A stretch of 64,000 bases of DNA from Rhabditoides inermis (taxonomy: Eukaryota; Nematoda; Chromadorea; Rhabditida; Rhabditidae), in the NCBI GenBank assembly GCA_963966185.1, contig CAWZYM010000089.1, positions 248,001-312,000 on the forward strand, read 5' to 3'. The notes beneath the pieces are model-generated. The model ran no database searches and was not told the origin of the DNA. It saw only the letters and a list, made by a program, of their open reading frames with translations. Both the position numbers and the translations under genes were made by a program. Each line of letters begins with the position of its first letter. Position 1 is the stretch's first letter. This document shows positions 14,367 to 28,204 of this stretch, piece after piece.

Positions 14367-16992
14367 AAGTGTCCGATAGCTAACCTGATCCTTAATCAAG
14401 TGTCCGGACACTTCACTGAACCTCAATCAAGTGTCCAAATGGTGTGTCCGATAACTCACCTGAACCTTAATCGACTGTCCGGACACATCACTGGACTTTA
14501 ATCAAGTGTACAGATACTTCACTGAACCCCAATGAAGTGTACGGACACTTCACCAAACTTCATTAAAGTGCCCGTAAAAAGTGTCCGATAGCTAACCTGA
14601 TCCTTAATGTCCGGACACTTCACTGAACCTCAATCAAGTGTCCGGACACTTCACTGAACCTCAATCAAGTGTCCAAATGATGTGTCCGATAACTGACCTG
14701 AACCTTAATCGACTGTCCGGACACATCACTGGACCTTAATCAAGTGTCCGAACACTTTACTGAATTCCAATGAAGTGTACGGACACTTCACTAAACCTCA
14801 TTAAAGTGTCCAGAAGAAGTGCCCGATAGCTAACTTGATTCTTAATCAAGTGTCCGGACACTTCACTGAACCTCAATCAAGTGTCCAAATGATGTGTCCA
14901 AAATCTCACCTGAACCTTAATCGACTGTCCGTACACATCACTGGACCTTAATCAAGTGTACAGATACTTCACTGAACCCCAATAAAGTGTACGGACACTT
15001 CACCAAACCTCATTAAAGTGCCCGTAAAATGTGTCCGATAGCTAACCTGATCCTTAATGTCCGGACACTTCACTGAACTTCAATCAAGTGTCCGGACACT
15101 TCACTGAACCTCAATCAAAAGTCCGAATGATGTGTCCGAAAACTCACCTGAACCTTAATCGACTGTCCGGACACATCACTGGACCTTAATCAAGTGTCCG
15201 GACACTTAACTGAACTCCAATAAAGTGTACGGACACTTCACCAAACCTCATTAAAGTGCCCGTAAAATGTGTCCGATAGCTAACCTGATCCTTAATGTCC
15301 GAACACTTCACTGAACTTCAATCAAGTGTCCGGACACTTCACTGAACCTCAATCAAGTGTCCAAATGGTGTGTCCGATAACTCACCTGAACCTTAATCGA
15401 CTGTCCGGACACATCACTGGACCTTAATCAAGTGTCCGGACACTTTACTGAACTCCAATAAAGTGTACATACACTTCACTAAACCTCATTAAAGTGTCCA
15501 GAAGAAGTGCCCGATAGCTCAACTGATCCTCGATCGAGTGTTCGGACACCTCACTGAACCTCAATCAAGTGTCCGACTGAAGTGTCCGATAGCTAACCTG
15601 ATCCTTAATCAAGTGTCCGGACACTTCACTGAACCTCAATCAAGTGTCCAAATGGTGTGTCCGATAACTCACCTGAACCTTAATCGACTGTCCGTACACA
15701 TCACTGGACCTTAATCAAGTGTACAGATACTTCACTGAACCCCAATAAAGTGTACGGACACTTCACCAAACCTCATTAAAGTGCCCGTAAAATGTGTCCG
15801 ATAGCTAACCTGATCCTTAATGTCCGGACACTTCACTGAACTTCAATCAAGTGTCCGGACACTTCACTGAACCTCAATCAAAAGTCCGAATGATGTGTCC
15901 GAAAACTCACCTGAACCTCAATCGACTGTCCGGACACATCACTGGACCTTAATCAAGTGTCCGGACACTTAACTGAACTCCAATAAAGTGTACGGACACT
16001 TCACCAAACCTCATTAAAGTGCCCGTAAAATGTGTCCGATAGCTAACCTGATCCTTAATGTCCGAACACTTCACTGAACTTCAATCAAGTGTCCGGACAC
16101 TTCACTGAACCTCAATCAAGTGTCCAAATGGTGTGTCCGATAACTCACCTGAACCTTAATCGACTGTCCGGACACATCACTGGACCTTAATCAAGTGTCC
16201 GGACACTTTACTGAACTCCAATAAAGTGTACGGACACTTCACTAAACCTCATTAAAGTGTCCAGAAGAAGTGCCCGATAGCTCCACTGATCCTCGATCGA
16301 GTGTCCGGACACTTCACTGAACCTCAATCAAAAGTCCGAATGATGTGTTAGAAAACTCACCTGAACCTTAATCGACTGTCCGGACACATCACTGGACCAT
16401 AACCAAGTGTCCGTACACTTCACTGAACCCTAATGAAGTGTACGGACACTTCACCAACCCTCATTAAAGTGCCCGGAAGAAGTGTCCGATACCTCACCTG
16501 ATCCTTAATCAAGTGTCCGGACAGTTCACTGAACCTCAATCAAGTGTCCGAATGATGTGTCCGATAACTGACCTAAACCTTAATCGACTGTCCGGACACA
16601 TCGCTGGACCTTAACCAAGTGTCCGTACACTTTACTGAATTCCAATGAAGTGTACGGACATTTCACTAAACTTTATTTAAGTGTCCGGAAGAAGTGTCCG
16701 ATAGCTCACCTGATCCTTAATCGAGTGTCCGGACACCTCACTGAACCTCAATCAAGTGTCCGACTGAAGTGTCCGATAGCTAACCTGATCCTTAATCAAG
16801 TGTCCGGACACTTCACTGAACCTCAATCAAGTGTCCAAATGGTGTGTCCGATAACTCACCTGAACCTTAATCGACTGTCCGGACACATCACTGGACCTTA
16901 ATCAAGTGTCCGGACACTTTACTGAACTCCAATAAAGTGTACATACACTTCACTAAACCTCATTAAAGTGTCCAGAAGAAGTGCCCGATAGC
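14367..16992 (+). repeat. Satellite A, mixed block
   Basis: Mosaic satellite A. It starts like block 1, switches at about 14500 to the divergent subtype with truncated monomers (CTTAATGTCCGGACAC, GTACAGATACTTC), and returns to the common 212-bp composite by about 16140. The private variant GTGTACATACACTTC occurs at about 15463 and again at about 16939. That marks a local duplication of roughly 1.48 kb, matching the 1,484-bp HOR size seen elsewhere. No gene, RNA or non-satellite insertion is seen. Confidence 0.87.
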
Positions 16993-19571
16993 TCAACTGA
17001 TCCTCGATCGAGTGTTCGGACACCTCACTGAACCTCAATCAAGTGTCCGACTGAAGTGTCCGATAGCTAACCTGATCCTTAATCAAGTGTCCGGACACTT
17101 CACTGAACCTCAATCAAGTGTCCAAATGGTGTGTCCGATAACTCACCTGAACCTTAATCGACTGTCCGGAAACATCACTGGACCTTAATCAAGTGTCCGG
17201 ACACTTTACTGAACTCCAATAAAGTGTACGGACACTTCACTAAACCTTATTAAAGTGTCCAGAAGAAGTGCCCGATAGCTCAACTGATCCTTGATCGAGT
17301 GTCCGGACACTTCACTGAACCTCAATCAAAAGTCCGAATGATGTGTACGAAAACTCACCTGAACCTTAATCGACTGTCCGGACACATCACTGGACCTTAA
17401 CCAAGTGTCCGTACACTTCACTGAATTCCAATGAAGTGTACGGACATTTCACTAAACTTTATTTAAGTGTCCGGAAGAAGTGTCCGATAGCTCACCTGAT
17501 CCTTAATCAAGTGTCCGGACAGTTCACTGAACCTCAATCAAGTGTCCGACTGAAGTGTCCGATAGCTAACCTGATCCTTAATCGACTGTCCGGACACATC
17601 ACTGGACCCTAACCAAGTGTCCGTACACTTTACTGAATTCCAATGAAGTGTACAGGCATTTCACTAAACTTTATTTAAGTGTCCGGAAGAAGTGTCCGAT
17701 AGCTCACCTGATCCTTAATCGAGTGTCCGGACACCTCACTGAACCTCAATCAAGTGTCCGACTGAAGTGTCCGATAGCTAACCTGATCCTTAATCAAGTG
17801 TCCGGACACTTCACTGAACCTCAATCAAGTGTCCAAATGGTGTGTCCGATAACTCACCTGAACCTTAATCGACTGTCCGGACACATCACTGGACCTTAAT
17901 CAAGTGTCCGGACACTTTACTGAACTCCAATAAAGTGTACGGACACTTCACTAAACCTCATTAAAGTGTCCAGAAGAAGTTCCCGATAGCTCAACTGATC
18001 CTCGATCGAGTGTTCGGACACCTCACTGAACCTCAATCAAGTGTCCGACTGAAGTGTCCGATAGCTAACCTGATCCTTAATCAAGTGTCCGGACACTTCA
18101 CTGAACCTCAATCAAGTGTCCAAATGGTGTGTCCGATAACTCACCTGAACCTTAATCGACTGTCCGGACACATCACTGGACCTTAATCAAGTGTACAGAT
18201 ACTTCACTGAACCCCAATGAAGTGTACGGACACTTCACCAAACTTCATTAAAGTGCCCGTAAAAAGTGTCCGATAGCTAACCTGATCCTTAATGTCCGGA
18301 CACTTCACTGAACCTCAATCAAGTGTCCGGACACTTCACTGAACCTCAATCAAGTGTCCAAATGATGTGTCCAAAAACTCACCTGAACCTTAATCGACTG
18401 TCCGTACACATCACTGGACCTTAATCAAGTGTACAGATACTTCACTGAACCCCAATAAAGTGTACGGACACTTCACCAAACCTCATTAAAGTGCCCGTAA
18501 AATGTGTCCGAGAGCTAGCCTGATCTTTAATGTCCGGACACTTCACTGAACTTCAATCAAGTGTCCGGACACTTCACTGAACCTCAATCAAAAGTCCGAA
18601 TGATGTGTCCGAAAACTCACCTGAACCTTAATCGACTGTCCGGACACATCACTGGACCTTAATCAAGTGTCCGGACACTTAACTGAACTCCAATAAAGTG
18701 TACGGACACTTCACCAAACCTCATTAAATTGCCCGTAAAATGTGTCCGATAGCTAACCTGATCCTTAATGTCCGAACACTTCACTGAACTTCAATCAAGT
18801 GTCCGGACACTTCACTGAACCTCAATCAAGTGTCCAAATGGTGTGTCCGATAAATCACCTGAACCTTAATCGACTGTCCGGACACATCACTGGACCTTAA
18901 CCAAGTGTCCGGACACTTTACTGAACTCCAATAAAGTGTACGGACACTTCACTAAACCTCATTAAAGTGTCCAGAAGAAGTGCCCGATAGCTCCACTGAT
19001 CCTCGATCGAGTGTCCGGACACTTCACTGAACCTCAATCAAAAGTCCGAATGATGTGTTAGAAAACTCACCTGAACCTTAATCGACTGTCCGGACACATC
19101 ACTGGACCTTAACCAAGTGTCCGTACACTTCACTGAACCCCAATGAAGTGTACGGACACTTCACCAAACCTCATTAAAGTGTCCGGAAGAAGTGTCCGAT
19201 ACCTCACCTGATCCTTAATCAAGTGTCCGGACAGTTCACCGAACCTCAATCAAGTGTCCGAATGATGTGTCCGATAACTGACCTAAACCTTAATCGACTG
19301 TCCGGACACATCGCTGGACCTTAACCAAGTGTCCGTACACTTTACTAAATTCCAATGAAGTGTACGGACATTTCACTAAACTTTATTTAAATGTCCGGAA
19401 GAAGTGTCCGATAGCTCACCTGATCCTTAATCAAGTGTCCGGACAGTTCACTGAACCTCAATCAAGTGTCCGACTGAAGTGTCCGATAGCTAACCTGATC
19501 CTTAATCGACTGTCCGGACACATCACTGGACCCTAACCAAGTGTCCGTACACTTTACTGAATTCCAATGAA
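16993..19571 (+). repeat. Satellite A, start of the segment copied to 50377 and 61162
   Basis: From 16993 this block is nearly base-for-base the same as 50377 onward (constant offset 33,384 bp) and 61162 onward (a further 10,785 bp). Shared private variants include CCGGAAACATC near 17167, GTGTACAGGCATTTC near 17650, GTGTCCGAGAGCTA near 18508 and TTTACTAAATTCC near 19342. Rare differences separate the copies, for example GAGAGCTAGCC here against GAGAGCTAACC near 51895. It holds only satellite A monomers, including a short stretch of the divergent subtype at about 18190-18800. Confidence 0.9.
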
Positions 19572-22500
19572 GTGTACGGACATTTCACTAAACTTTATTT
19601 AAGTGTCCGGAAGAAGTGTCTGATAGCTCACCTGATCCTTAATCGAGTGTCCGGACACCTCACTGAACCTCAATCAAGTGTCCGACTGAAGTGTCCGATA
19701 GCTAACCTGATCCTTAATCAAGTGTCCGGACACTTCACTGAACCTCAATCAAGTGTCCAAATGGTGTGTCCGATAACTCACCTGAACCTTAATCGACTGT
19801 CCGGACACATCTTAATCAAGTGTCCGGACACTTTACTGAACTCCAATAAAGTGTACGGACACTTCACTAAACCTCATTAAAGTGTCCAGAAGAAGTGCCC
19901 GATAGCTCAACTGATCCTCGATCGAGTGTCCGGACACCTCACTGAACCTCAATCAAGTGTCCGACTGAAGTGTCCAATAGCTAACCTGATCCTTAATCAA
20001 GTGTCCGGACACTTCACTGAACCTCAATCAAGTGTCCAAATGGTGTGTCCGATAACTCACCTGAACCTTAATCGACTGTCCGGACACATCACTGGACCTT
20101 AATCAAGTGTCCGGACACTTTACTGAACTCCAATAAAGTGTACGGACACTTCACTAAACCTCATTAAAGTGTCCAGAAGAAGTGCCCGATAGCTCAACTG
20201 ATCCTCGATCGAGTGTCCGGACACTTCACTGAACCTCAATCAAAAGTCCGAATGATGTGTACGAAAAATCACCTGAACCTTAATCGACTGTCCGGACACA
20301 TCACTGGACCTTAATCAAGTGTCCGGACACTTAACTGAACTCCAATAAAGTGTACGGACACTTCACCAAACCTCATTAAAGTGCCCGTAAAATGTGTCCG
20401 ATAGCTAACCTGATCCTAAATGTCCGAACACTTCACTGAACTTCAATCAAGTGTCCGGACACTTCACTGAACCTCAATCAAGTGTCCAAATGGTGTGTCC
20501 GATAAATCACCTGAACCTTAATCGACTGTCCGGACACATCACTGGACCTTAATCAAGTGTCCGGACACTTTACTGAACTCCAATAAAGTGTACGGACACT
20601 TCACTAAACCTCATTAAAGTGTCCAGAAGAAGTGCCCGATAGCTCCACTGATCCTCGATCGAGTGTCCGGACACTTCACTGAACCTCAATCAAAAGTCCG
20701 AATGATGTGTTAGAAAACTCACCTGAACCTTAATCGACTGTCCGGACACATCACTGGACCTTAACCAAGTGTCCGTACACTTCACTGAACCCCAATGAAG
20801 TGTACGGACACTTCACCAAACCTCATTAAAGTGTCCGGAAGAAGTGTCCGATACCTCACCTGATCCTTAATCAAGTGTCCGGACAGTTCACTGAACCTCA
20901 ATCAAGTGTCCGAATGATGTGTCCGATAACTGACCTAAACCTTAATCGACTGTCCGGACACATCGCTGGACCTTAACCAAGTGTCCGTACACTTTACTGA
21001 ATTCCAATGAAGTGTACGGACATTTCACTAAACTTTATTTAAGTGTCCGGAAGAAGTGTCCGATAGCTCACCTGATCCTTAATCAAGTGTCCGGACAGTT
21101 CACTGAACCTCAATCAAGTGTCCGACTGAAGTGTCCGATAGCTAACCTGATCCTTAATCGACTGTCCGGACACATCACTGGACCCTAACCAAGTGTCCGT
21201 ACACTTTACTGAATTCCAATGAAGTGTACGGACATTTCACTAAACTTTATTTAAGTGTCCGGAAGAAGTGTCTGATAGCTCACCTGATCCTTAATCGAGT
21301 GTCCGGACACCTCACTGAACCTCAATCAAGTGTCGGACTGAAGTGTCCGATAGCTAACCTGATCATTAATCAAGTGTCCGGACACTTCACTGAACCTCAA
21401 TCAAGTGTCCAAACGGTGTGTCCGATAACTCACCTGAACCTTAATCGACTGTCCGGACACATCTTAATCAAGTGTCCGGACACTTTACTGAACTCCAATA
21501 AAGTGTACGGACACTTCACTAAACCTCATTAAAGTGTCCAGAAGAAGTGCCCGATAGCTCAACTGATCCTCGATCGAGTGTCCGGACACCTCACTGAACC
21601 TCAATCAAGTGTCCGACTGAAGTGTCCAATAGCTAACCTGATCCTTAATCAAGTGTCCGGACACTTCACTGAACCTCAATCAAGTGTCCGAATGATGTGT
21701 CCGATAACTGACCTAAACCTTAATCGACTGTCCGGACACATCGCTGGACCTTAACCAAGTGTCCGTACACTTTACTGAATTCCAATGAAGTGTACGGACA
21801 TTTCACTAAACTTTATTTAAGTGTCCGGAAGAAGTGTCCGATAGCTCACCTGATCCTTAATCAAGTGTCCGGACAGTTCACTGAACCTCAATCAAAAGTC
21901 CGAATGATGTGTACGAAAAATCACCTGAACCTTAATCGACTGTCCGGACACATCACTGGACCTTAATCAAGTGTCCGGACACTTAACTGAACTCCAATAA
22001 AGTGTACGGACACTTCACCAAACCTCATTAAAGTGCCCGTAAAATGTGTCCGATAGCTAACCTGATCCTAAATGTCCGAACACTTCACTGAACTTCAATC
22101 AAGTGTCCGGACACTTCACTGAACCTCAATCAAGTGTCCAAATGGTGTGTCCGATAAATCACCTGAACCTTAATCGACTGTCCGGACACATCACTGGACC
22201 TTAATCAAGTGTCCGGACACTTTACTGAACTCCAATAAAGTGTACGGACACTTCACTAAACCTCATTAAAGTGTCCAGAAGAAGTGCCCGATAGCTCCAC
22301 TGATCCTCGATCGAGTGTCCGGACACTTCACTGAACCTCAATCAAAAGTCCGAATGATGTGTTAGAAAACTCACCTGAACCTTAATCGACTGTCCGGACA
22401 CATCACTGGACCTTAACCAAGTGTCCGTACACTTCACTGAACCCCAATGAAGTGTACGGACACTTCACCAAACCTCATTAAAGTGTCCGGAAGAAGTGTC

Positions 22501-24431
22501 CGATACCTCACCTGATCCTTAATCAAGTGTCCGGACAGTTCACTGAACCTCAATCAAGTGTCCGAATGATGTGTCCGATAACTGACCTAAACCTTAATCG
22601 ACTGTCCGGACACATCGCTGGACCTTAACCAAGTGTCCGTACACTTTACTGAATTCCAATGAAGTGTACGGACATTTCACTAAACTTTATTTAAGTGTCC
22701 GGAAGAAGTGTCCGATAGCTCACCTGATCCTTAATCAAGTGTCCGGACAGTTCACTGAACCTCAATCAAGTGTCCGACTGAAGTGTCCGATAGCTAACCT
22801 GATCCTTAATCGACTGTCCGGACACATCACTGGACCCTAACCAAGTGTCCGTACACTTTACTGAATTCCAATGAAGTGTACGGACATTTCACTAAACTTT
22901 ATTTAAGTGTCCGGAAGAAGTGTCTGATAGCTCACCTGATCCTTAATCGAGTGTCCGGACACCTCACTGAACCTCAATCAAGTGTCGGACTGAAGTGTCC
23001 GATAGCTAACCTGATCATTAATCAAGTGTCCGGACACTTCACTGAACCTCAATCAAGTGTCCAAACGGTGTGTCCGATAACTCACCTGAACCTTAATCGA
23101 CTGTCCGGACACATCTTAATCAAGTGTCCGGACACTTTACTGAACTCCAATAAAGTGTACGGACACTTCACTAAACCTCATTAAAGTGTCCAGAAGAAGT
23201 GCCCGATAGCTCAACTGATCCTCGATCGAGTGTCCGGACACCTCACTGAACCTCAATCAAGTGTCCGACTGAAGTGTCCAATAGCTAACCTGATCCTTAA
23301 TCAAGTGTCCGGACACTTCACTGAACCTCAATCAAGTGTCCGAATGATGTGTCCGATAACTGACCTAAACCTTAATCGACTGTCCGGACACATCGCTGGA
23401 CCTTAACCAAGTGTCCGTACACTTCACTGAATTCCAATGAAGTGTACGGACATTTCACTAAACTTTATTTAAGTGTCCGGAAGAAGTGTCCGATAGCTCA
23501 CCTGATCCTTAATCAAGTGTCCGGACAGTTCACTGAACCTCAATCAAGTGTCCGACTGAAGTGTCCGATAGCTAACCTGATCCTTAATCGACTGTCCGGA
23601 CACATCACTGGACCCTAACCAAGTGTCCGTACACTTTACTGAATTCCAATGAAGTGTACGGACATTTCACTAAACTTTATTTAAGTGTCCGGAAGAAGTG
23701 TCTGATAGCTCACCTGATCCTTAATCGAGTGTCCGGACACCTCACTGAACCTCAATCAAGTGTCGGACTGAAGTGTCCGATAGCTAACCTGATCCTTAAT
23801 CAAGTGTCCGGACACTTCACTGAACCTCAATCAAGTGTCCAAACGGTGTGTCCGATAACTCACCTGAACCTTAATCGACTGTCCGGACACATCTTAATCA
23901 AGTGTCCGGACACTTTACTGAACTCCAATAAAGTGTACGGACACTTCACTAAACCTCATTAAAGTGTCCAGAAGAAGTGCCCGATAGCTCAACTGATCCT
24001 CGATTGAGTGTCCGGACACCTCACTGAACCTCAATCAAGTGTCCGACTGAAGTGTCCAATAGCTAACCTGATCCTTAATCAAGTGTCCGGACACTTCACT
24101 GAACCTCAATCAAGTGTCCAAATGGTGTGTCCGATAACTCACCTGAACCTTAATCGACTGTCCGGACACATCACTGGACCTTAATCAAGTGTCCGGACAC
24201 TTTACTGAACTCCAATAAAGTGTACGGACACTTCACTAAACCTCATTAAAGTGTCCAGAAGAAGTGCCCGATAGCTCAACTGATCCTCGATCGAGTGTCC
24301 GGACACTTCACTGAACCTCAATCAAAAGTCCGAATGATGTGTACGAAAAATCACCTGAACCTTAATCGACTGTCCGGACACATCACTGGACCTTAACCAA
24401 GTGTCCGTACACTTCACTGAACCCCAATGAA
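19572..24431 (+). repeat. Satellite A, 1,652-bp and 778-bp higher-order units
   Basis: Equivalent monomers start at 19572, 21224 and 22876 (two steps of 1,652 bp), then 23654 (778 bp). These units share TGTCTGATAG and an 8-bp deletion that turns CACATCACTGGACCTTAATC into CACATCTTAATC. The deletion changes the frame and lengthens the chance ORF from 83 to 102 codons. The second and later units also carry GTGTCGGACTG and CCAAACGGTG. Between about 21689 and 21885 the second unit carries monomer variants quite different from the first with no change in length, which suggests conversion in register. Confidence 0.88.
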
Positions 24432-27400
24432 GTGTACGGACACTTCACCAAACCTCATTAAAGTGCCCGGAAGAAGTGTCCGATACCTCACCTGATCCTT
24501 AATCAAGTGTCCGGACAGTTCACTGAACCTCAATCAAGTGTCCGAATGATGTGTCCGATAACTGACCTAAACCTTAATCGACTGTCCGGACACATCACTG
24601 GACCTTAACCAAGTGTCCGTACACTTTACTGAATTCCAATGAAGTGTACGGACATTCCACTAAACTTTATTTAAGTGTCCGGAAGAAGTGTCCGATAGCT
24701 CACCTGATCCTTAATCAAGTGTCCGGACAGTTCACTGAACCTCAATCAAGTGTCCGACTGAAGTGTCCGATAGCTAACCTGATCTTTAATCGACTGTCCG
24801 GACACATCACTGGACCCTAACCAAGTGTCCGTACACTTTACTGGATTCTAATGAAGTGTACGGACATTTCACTAAACTTTATTTAAGTGTCCGGAAGAAG
24901 TGTCCGATAGCTAACCTGATCCTTAATCAAGTGTCCGGACACTTAACTGAACCTCAATCAAGTGTCCAAATGGTGTGTCCGATAACTCACCTGAACCTTA
25001 ATCGACTGTCCGGACACATCACTGGACCTTAATCAAGTGTCCGGACACTTTACTGAACTCCAATAAAGTGTACGGACACTTCACTAAACCTCATTAAAGT
25101 GTCCAGAAGAAGTGCCCGATAGCTCAACTGATCCTCGATCGAGTGTCCGGACACCTCACTGAACCTCAATCAAGTGTCCGACTGAAGTGTCCGATAGCTA
25201 ACCTGATCCTTAATCAAGTGTCCGGACACTTCACTGAACCTCAATCAAGTGTCCAAATGGTGTGTCCGATAACTCACCTGAACCTTAATCGACTGTCCGG
25301 ACACATCACTGGACCTTAATCAAGTGTCCGGACACTTTACTGAACTCCAATAAAGTGTACGGACACTTCACTAAACTTCATTAAAGTGTCCAGAAGAAGT
25401 GCCCGATAGCTCAACTGATCCTCGATCGAGTGTCCGGACACTTCACTGAACCTCAATCAAAAGTCCGAATGATGTGTACGAAAACTCACCTGAACCTTAA
25501 TCGACTGTCCGGACACATCACTGGACCTTAACCAAGTGTCCGTACACTTCACTGAACCCCAATGAAGTGTACGGACACTTCACCAAACCTCATTAAAGTG
25601 CCCGGAAGAAGTGTCCGATACCTCACCTGATCCTTAATCAAGTGTCCGGACAGTTCACTGAACCTCAATCAAGTGTCCGAATGATGTGTCCGATAACTGA
25701 CCTAAACCTTAATCGACTGTCCGGACACATCGCTGGACCTTAACCAAGTGTCCGTACACTTTACTGAATTCCAATGAAGTGTACGGACATTTCACTAAAC
25801 TTTATTTAAGTGTCCGGAAGAAGTGTCCGATAGCTCACCTGATCCTTAATCGAGTGTCCGGACACCTCACTGAACCTCAATCAAGTGTCCAAATGGTGTG
25901 TCCGATAACTCACCTGAACCTTAATCGACTGTCCGGACACATCACTGGACCTTAATCAAGTGTCCGGACACTTTACTGAACTCCAATAAAGTGTACGGAC
26001 ACTTCACTAAACCTCATTAAAGTGTCCAGAAGAAGTGCCCGATAGCTCAACTGATCCTCGATCGAGTGTCCGGACACCTCACTGAACCTCAATCAAGTGT
26101 CCGACTGAAGTGTCCAATAGCTAACCTGATCCTTAATCAAGTGTCCGGACACTTCACTGAACCTCAATCAAGTGTCCAAATGGTGTGTCCGATAACTCAC
26201 CTGAACCTTAATCGACTGTCCGGACAAATCACTGGACCTTAATCAAGTGTCCGGAAACTTTACTGAACTCCAATAAAGTGTACGGACACTTCACTAAACC
26301 TCATTAAAGTGTCCAGAAGAAGTGCCCGATAGCTCAACTGATCCTCGATCGAGTGTCCGGACACTTCACTGAACCTCAATCAAAAGTCCGAATGATGTGT
26401 ACGAAAAATTACCTGAACCTTAATCGACTGTCCGGACACATCACTGGACCTTAACCAAGTGTCCGTACACTTCACTGAACCCCAATGAAGTGTACGGACA
26501 CTTCACCAAACCTCATTAAAGTGCCCGGAAGAAGTGTCCGATACCTCACCTGATCCTTAATCAAGTGTCCGGACAGTTCACTGAACCTCAATCAAGTGTC
26601 CGAATGATGTGTCCGATAACTGACCTAAACCTTAATCGACTGTCCGGACACATCACTGGACCTTAACCAAGTGTCCGTACACTTTACTGAATTCCAATGA
26701 AGTGTACGGACATTCCACTAAACTTTATTTAAGTGTCCGGAAGAAGTGTCCGATAGCTCACCTGATCCTTAATCAAGTGTCCGGACAGTTCACTGAACCT
26801 CAATCAAGTGTCCGACTGAAGTGTCCGATAGCTAACCTGATCCTTAATCGACTGTCCGGACACATCACTGGACCCTAACCAAGTGTCCGTACACTTTACT
26901 GAATTCCAATGAAGTGTACGGACATTTCACTAAACTTTATTTAAGTGTCCGGAAGAAGTGTCCGATAGCTCACCTGATCCTTAATCGAGTGTCCGGACAC
27001 CTCACTGAACCTCAATCAAGTGTCCGACTGAAGTGTCCGATAGCTAACCTGATCCTTAATCAAGTGTCCGGACACTTCACTGAACCTCAATCAAGTGTCC
27101 AAATGGTGTGTCCGATAACTCACCTGAACCTTAATCGACTGTCCGGACACATCACTGGACCTTAATCAAGTGTCCGGACACTTTACTGAACTCCAATAAA
27201 GTGTACGGACACTTCACTAAACCTCATTAAAGTGTCCAGAAGAAGTGCCCGATAGCTCAACTGATCCTCGATCGAGTGTCCGGACACTTCACTGAACCTC
27301 AATCAAAAGTCCGAATGATGTGTACGAAAACTCACCTGAACCTTAATCGACTGTCCGGACACATCACTGGACCTTAACCAAGTGTCCGTACACTTCACTG

Positions 27401-28204
27401 AACCCCAATGAAGTGTACGGACACTTCACCAAACCTCATTAAAGTGTCCGTAAGAAGTGTCCGATAGCTAACCTGATTCTTAATCAAGTGTCCGGACACT
27501 TCACTGAACCTCAATCAAGTGGCCGAATGATGTGTCCGATAACTGACCTGAACCTTAATCAAGTGGCCGGACACATCACTGGACCTTAATCAAGTGTACA
27601 GATACTTCACTGAACCACAATAAAGTGTACGGACACTTCACCAAACCTCATTAAAGTTCCCGTAAAAAATGTCCGATAGCTGACCTGATTCTTAATCAAG
27701 TGTCCGACCACTTCACTGAACCTCAATCAAGTCTCCAAATGCCGTGTCCGATAACTCACCTGAACCTTGATCGACTGTCTGGACACATCACTGTACCTTG
27801 ATCAAGTGTCCGGACACTTTACTGAACTCCAATAAAGTGTACGGACACTTCGCCAAACCTCATTTAATCTCCCGTAGAAAGTGTCCGATAGCTAACCTGA
27901 TCCTTAATCAAGATTCCGGACAGTTCACTGAACCTCAATCAAGTGTCCGAATGATGTGTCCGATAACTGACCTGAACCATTATCGACTGTCCGGACACAT
28001 CACTGGACCTTAACCAAGTGTCCGGACACTTTATTGAATCCCAATGAAGTGTACGGACACTTCACTAAACCTCATTAAAGTTCCCGTAAAAAAGTATCCG
28101 ATAGCTAACCTGATACTTAATCAAGTGTCCGTACACTTCACTGAACCTCAATCAAGTGTCCGAATGAAGTGTATTATAGCTCACCTGATCCTCAATCAAG
28201 TGTC
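24432..28204 (+). repeat. Satellite A, later part of a ~6.5-kb tandem unit (first copy)
   Basis: This stretch is repeated at 31260-35032 with a constant offset of 6,828 bp. Frames at 26914 and 27798 match those at 33742 and 34626. Private variants shared by both copies include ACATTCCACTAAAC, ACTGGATTCTAATG, AAGTGGCCGAATG and CGCCAAACCTCATTTAATC. Homology stops at about 28204, where AAGTGTCC continues as AAATGG here but as GAATGTT near 35034, marking the edge of the duplicated segment. TTAA at 28117-28120 is the unoccupied paralogous site of the MITE4 insertion at 40527. Confidence 0.88.
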
